Positions 61,126 through 64,000 of a stretch of DNA of 64,000 nucleotides are shown here, in pieces (within the stretch, counting starts at the first letter, position 1; each line of letters opens with the position of its first letter). A program made the position numbers and the translations under genes. The stretch comes from DRKI01 sp011051875 (GTDB lineage Bacteria; Desulfobacterota; Desulfobulbia; Desulfobulbales; Desulfobulbaceae), in the NCBI GenBank assembly GCA_026990385.1, contig JALXDL010000037.1, positions 9,264-73,263 on the forward strand, written 5' to 3'. A model generated the notes under the pieces. That model had not been told where the DNA came from. It saw only the letters and a program-made list of their open reading frames with translations, and did no database searches.

Positions 61126-61529
61126 TTTCCTCTCCTGCCGTTCCCGTTCCTGCGGCAAATGCGTTGCAATTCATGGGGTCATTCTAACACTTATCGAAAA
61201 AACTATTTAAATTCAACGGGATTCTGCTATGATATGCAAAACGGACAAGGGGAAGGCCTCCAGCCCGCCGCAGACGAAGACCGGCCCCGCCCCTGGACGC
61301 CCTGCTGTCGGGGCGTAAGTCGTCACGGGTACCCCGCTTTTGCACGGTCGCGATCGCCCGCATAGAGGGGCTATTAGCGAACAATCGTACCTGCACAAAA
61401 TCGGGGAACCCGTGCCAACGTACATTCCTCGGTACAATGAAAACAGATGGTTCCATGCCCTGTGACCAGTTACGTCGGGGCTGCCCATGATCCACGAACC
61501 CAGGTTCCGGCCTCCGGGACTCTCTGCCG
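61126..61529. other. Divergent intergenic region between phosphatase and FHA genes
   Basis: About 400 bases with no supported gene. It must hold promoters for both operons. Near 61190-61215 is an AT-rich patch (TTATCGAAAAAACTATTTAA) that could be part of the phosphatase promoter, but no clean hexamer pair was found. Confidence 0.5.
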
Positions 61530-62588
61530 ATGACCATTCAACCTCCTGAAATCAAGGTACAACTGGTCCACATCGACGGACCGATGAAAGGGAAAATCCA
61601 GGAGTTCTCCGCTCCCCGCATCACCCTTGGCCGACACCCCGACTGTGACGTGGTCTTTCCAGCCGACATGACGGTCATCTCCCGGCACCATGCCGAAATC
61701 ACGCGGGAAGGAAACCGTTTCAAACTCGTCGATCACTCCACCAACGGCACCTCTGTCAACGGCAAACAGGTGCAGGAGATTTTTCTCAAGGACGGTGATG
61801 TCCTGATCATCGGTACCGGGGGGCCGAAGATCAGCTTTCTCAGCACGATGATCTCCGGCACGGGCGAACGGGCGTCCGTTACCGCCCCGGGAGCCCCACC
61901 GGCAGAGGCGCACGCACCACCTCCGCAGGCCGAGCCGGCACCCGCACCGCCCGGCACGCAGGAAACCGATCCCCCGGACCATGCAACCAGCGCGCCACAG
62001 CCCGTGGCCACGGGCAGACGGGAACCGGCCGGTGCCGCGCAGCCGCTCATTATCCAGTTCGGCACCACCATCAGGAATTTCACCTCCCTCCCCGTGATCA
62101 TCGGCAGCGGCCCGGACTGCGACTTCTGCCTGGATCACCCCGCGGTGCTGCCCCGGCACGCGCGGATCTCCTTTGAGCAGGGGCACTACCTGGTCTCCGA
62201 CCTGACCGGGCGTAACCTGGTCTCGGTGGACCGGCAGCCTGCGGGCGAGGGGACCGTGCTTGCCGCCGATACCCGGCTGGCCCTTTCCCCCCGGGGACCC
62301 TGGTTCCAATTCCTGGGCCAGGGCCGGCTGGCGGAACAGGCAGGACCGGAGCCGGAGGAGCAACAAGCCCCTGCCCGGCCCGGAACAGGCAGGCCGTCCA
62401 AATCCCGGCCAGCCGCGGGCAGTCGACGGAACATGGTGGTGACCGGGATAGTCGTCGTTGCCATCTGCCTTGCCCTGCTTGCAGCCTTCCTGCTCTTCCC
62501 GGGATCCGGCGAGACCACGGCCGGCACCACGCTCATGCAGCGGCTCGGGGCGCTGATACAGTATGTGCAGCGGCTTTTCTCATCCTGA
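61530..62588 (+). CDS. FHA-domain protein with two FHA modules and a C-terminal membrane anchor
   Basis: In this 352-residue protein the first FHA domain covers residues 8-100, with RITLGRHPDCDVV, SRHHAEI and DHSTNGTSVNG, the phosphothreonine-binding set. A Pro/Ala-rich linker leads to a second, weaker FHA-like domain (LPVIIGSGPDCDF..LPRHARISFEQG). A hydrophobic helix (VVTGIVVVAICLALLAAFLLF) ends the protein. In type VI secretion, a Fha protein is the target of the PpkA kinase. It lies just before the TssC-like gene. Confidence 0.85.
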   Translation: MTIQPPEIKVQLVHIDGPMKGKIQEFSAPRITLGRHPDCDVVFPADMTVISRHHAEITREGNRFKLVDHSTNGTSVNGKQVQEIFLKDGDVLIIGTGGPKISFLSTMISGTGERASVTAPGAPPAEAHAPPPQAEPAPAPPGTQETDPPDHATSAPQPVATGRREPAGAAQPLIIQFGTTIRNFTSLPVIIGSGPDCDFCLDHPAVLPRHARISFEQGHYLVSDLTGRNLVSVDRQPAGEGTVLAADTRLALSPRGPWFQFLGQGRLAEQAGPEPEEQQAPARPGTGRPSKSRPAAGSRRNMVVTGIVVVAICLALLAAFLLFPGSGETTAGTTLMQRLGALIQYVQRLFSS

Positions 62589-62710
62589 ACACCCGCGGTT
62601 CCACGGAACCTCAACCTCCTGTGCATTCCGGTGTCCTGTCACCACGCAGGAGACAGGGCGTCCGGCCCAGGCGCATTCCATGGACCACGGCAGAGCTACG
62701 GGAGGACCCC

Positions 62711-64000
62711 ATGCAGGCACCACGCATACCCTACACCATCCTGGCCCTGGCGCCCCTGGCAGGGCAGCTGGAACGGGCCTGGAAAGAGGCCCCGGTAGTC
62801 CTTGACCGGCAGGAGCCGGCCAGGGCCCTGGCCACGCTCCGGCCCTCCCTGTACATCTCCCTGCCCCGGGACCTCTGCCCGGCCGGCGGCCTGCAGCTCA
62901 CGTTTCAGCGCCTCCGGGACTTCACTCCCGACGGCCTCCTGGAGAGCCAGCCCTACCTGGCGGACCTGGCGGCGGCAGGTCGCTTCCTGGCCACGGCCCG
63001 CCGCCAGGGGATGCCGGCCACAGAGATCGCCGACGGCCTCCGCCGTTGGCCCGACCTGCCTCACCTGGAGCCGCAGCCGCCGCTCGGGCAGGAAAACCGA
63101 CCCGCCGCACCGCAGGATGCCGACAACGACACCCTGGACCGGATCCTCTCCATGGTCGCCTCCGGACCAGGGGACCGGGTCGCTGCCACTCCCGGCCCGG
63201 CCGGACCCTCTTTTGACCGGATCCTCGACGAAATCCTGGCCCGCATCTTCCGGGACCCGGAATTCCGGCAGATGGAGGCGTCCTGGCAGGGTGTGCGGCT
63301 GCTTGCCGGCCAGGGCGGCCTGAACGAAAACGTGCACCTGCAGCTCGTCCCGGCCACACGGGACACCCTGGAAGAGACCCTGGCCGGATTGAGCAGTGAT
63401 CTCGACCGGCCCCTGCCCTCCCTGCTCCTTGTTGACAGCCCTTTCGACAGCTCGGCCAGGTCCCTGCATCTGCTGGATGCCCTGGCCCGCTGCGGCCATG
63501 CCCTGCTGGTGCCGGCCCTGGCCTGGATCATACCGCCTTTCTTTCTCATCGATTCCTGGCAGGAGATGGACCGTCTTCCCTTCCTGCCCCATTACCTCGC
63601 GACCCAGGAATTCGCCAAGTGGCGGCGACTGCAGGAGTCCGAGGCCGGCCGCTGGCTGGGGCTTGCCTGCAACCGCCTGCTCTGCCGCTTCCCCTGGGGG
63701 GCCGACAACCGGCCTCGCCGGGTGAACCTCGAGGAAAAAGAACCGCCCTGGGTGGCGCCGGTCTGGGCCGCCGCCTGCCTGGCGGGACAGGCCATGGCGG
63801 CCACGGGCTGGCCGACGGCTCTCACCGACTGGCATCGGCATCGGATCACGGACCTGGGACTGAACATGGCCGGGACACCGCCTCTGCCGGTGGAGATCCT
63901 GTTCAGCGACTCACGCATGGACCAGCTGCGCAGATGCGGAATCATGGCCCTGGCAACGGCACGGGGCAGGGATTTTGTCTGTCTCGGCGGCGAGCTGTTC
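62711..64000 (+). CDS. TssC-like type VI secretion sheath protein (runs off the right edge)
   Basis: 430 codons are visible, open from ATG 62711 to the window end. Residues 55-95 (LTFQRLRDFTPDGLL..PYLADLAAAGRFLAT) resemble the sheath small subunit TssB. From residue 170 (FDRILDEILARIFRDPEFRQMEASWQGVRLLAG) it follows TssC, including SEAGRWLGLACNRLLCRFPWGADNRP near 315, which matches the RFLLRLPYG region. A TssB-TssC fusion or a TssC variant with a TssB-like N-terminus is possible. The stop is outside the window. A GGAGG site precedes the start. Confidence 0.7.
   Translation, partial: MQAPRIPYTILALAPLAGQLERAWKEAPVVLDRQEPARALATLRPSLYISLPRDLCPAGGLQLTFQRLRDFTPDGLLESQPYLADLAAAGRFLATARRQGMPATEIADGLRRWPDLPHLEPQPPLGQENRPAAPQDADNDTLDRILSMVASGPGDRVAATPGPAGPSFDRILDEILARIFRDPEFRQMEASWQGVRLLAGQGGLNENVHLQLVPATRDTLEETLAGLSSDLDRPLPSLLLVDSPFDSSARSLHLLDALARCGHALLVPALAWIIPPFFLIDSWQEMDRLPFLPHYLATQEFAKWRRLQESEAGRWLGLACNRLLCRFPWGADNRPRRVNLEEKEPPWVAPVWAAACLAGQAMAATGWPTALTDWHRHRITDLGLNMAGTPPLPVEILFSDSRMDQLRRCGIMALATARGRDFVCLGGELF

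Overview
The window looks like a chromosomal stretch from a GC-rich anaerobic bacterium of the Desulfobacterota, most likely near the Desulfobulbales. This is inferred from gene content: an octaheme hydroxylamine-oxidoreductase-type cytochrome, LL-diaminopimelate aminotransferase, LarC, a YkgJ cysteine-cluster protein, a periplasmic c-heme GGDEF sensor, and a cobamide salvage operon. No rRNA or dissimilatory sulfur gene is present, so the assignment is not proven.

Layout. 1-5.3 kb: groES/groEL (minus, groEL cut by the window edge), ilvE, an AI-2E/PerM family transporter, tRNA-Pro(TGG) and tRNA-Asn(GTT) with promoters and terminators, and the octaheme cytochrome. 5.4-6.4 kb: a lone radical SAM/SPASM protein. 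6.5-10.4 kb: an AT-rich island of five small minus-strand genes (membrane proteins, a GIY-YIG nuclease, an unknown). They are separated by sequences with integron attC features, and two attC-like spacers share a 164-bp direct repeat. No integrase lies in the window, so this looks like a cassette cluster lacking integrase.

10.8-27.4 kb: the most striking block. A cobalamin riboswitch with its own terminator precedes a TonB receptor. Then come nine minus-strand genes, nearly all joined by start/stop overlaps: ABC ATPase with a C-terminal extension, CobN chelatase, BchD-like and BchI-like AAA+ subunits, an ABC-2 type ATPase and permease, CbiZ, a CbiR-like TIM-barrel protein, and a BtuF/BtuC-like binding protein and permease. 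Together they suggest import, cleavage and metal handling of foreign corrinoids.

27.6-34.3 kb: a HyuA-like protein, an outer-membrane barrel, a rhodanese, CcdA plus a TlpA-like thioredoxin, and a c-heme diguanylate cyclase. 34.6-41.2 kb: a MarR-controlled RND efflux operon with a palindromic operator over the promoter. 41.3-53.4 kb: housekeeping genes (J-domain protein, PlsY, Def, Fmt, LarC, PgpA, an amidohydrolase, DapL, LptC, KdsC, KdsA, PyrG).

53.9-64 kb: three proteins sharing a CsgG-like domain, a Ser/Thr kinase with a PEGA domain, an HtrA-like protease, a PP2C phosphatase and an FHA protein. The window ends in a gene whose product resembles the type VI secretion sheath protein TssC. 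This resembles the kinase/phosphatase/FHA switch of type VI secretion, so a T6SS locus probably continues past the right edge.
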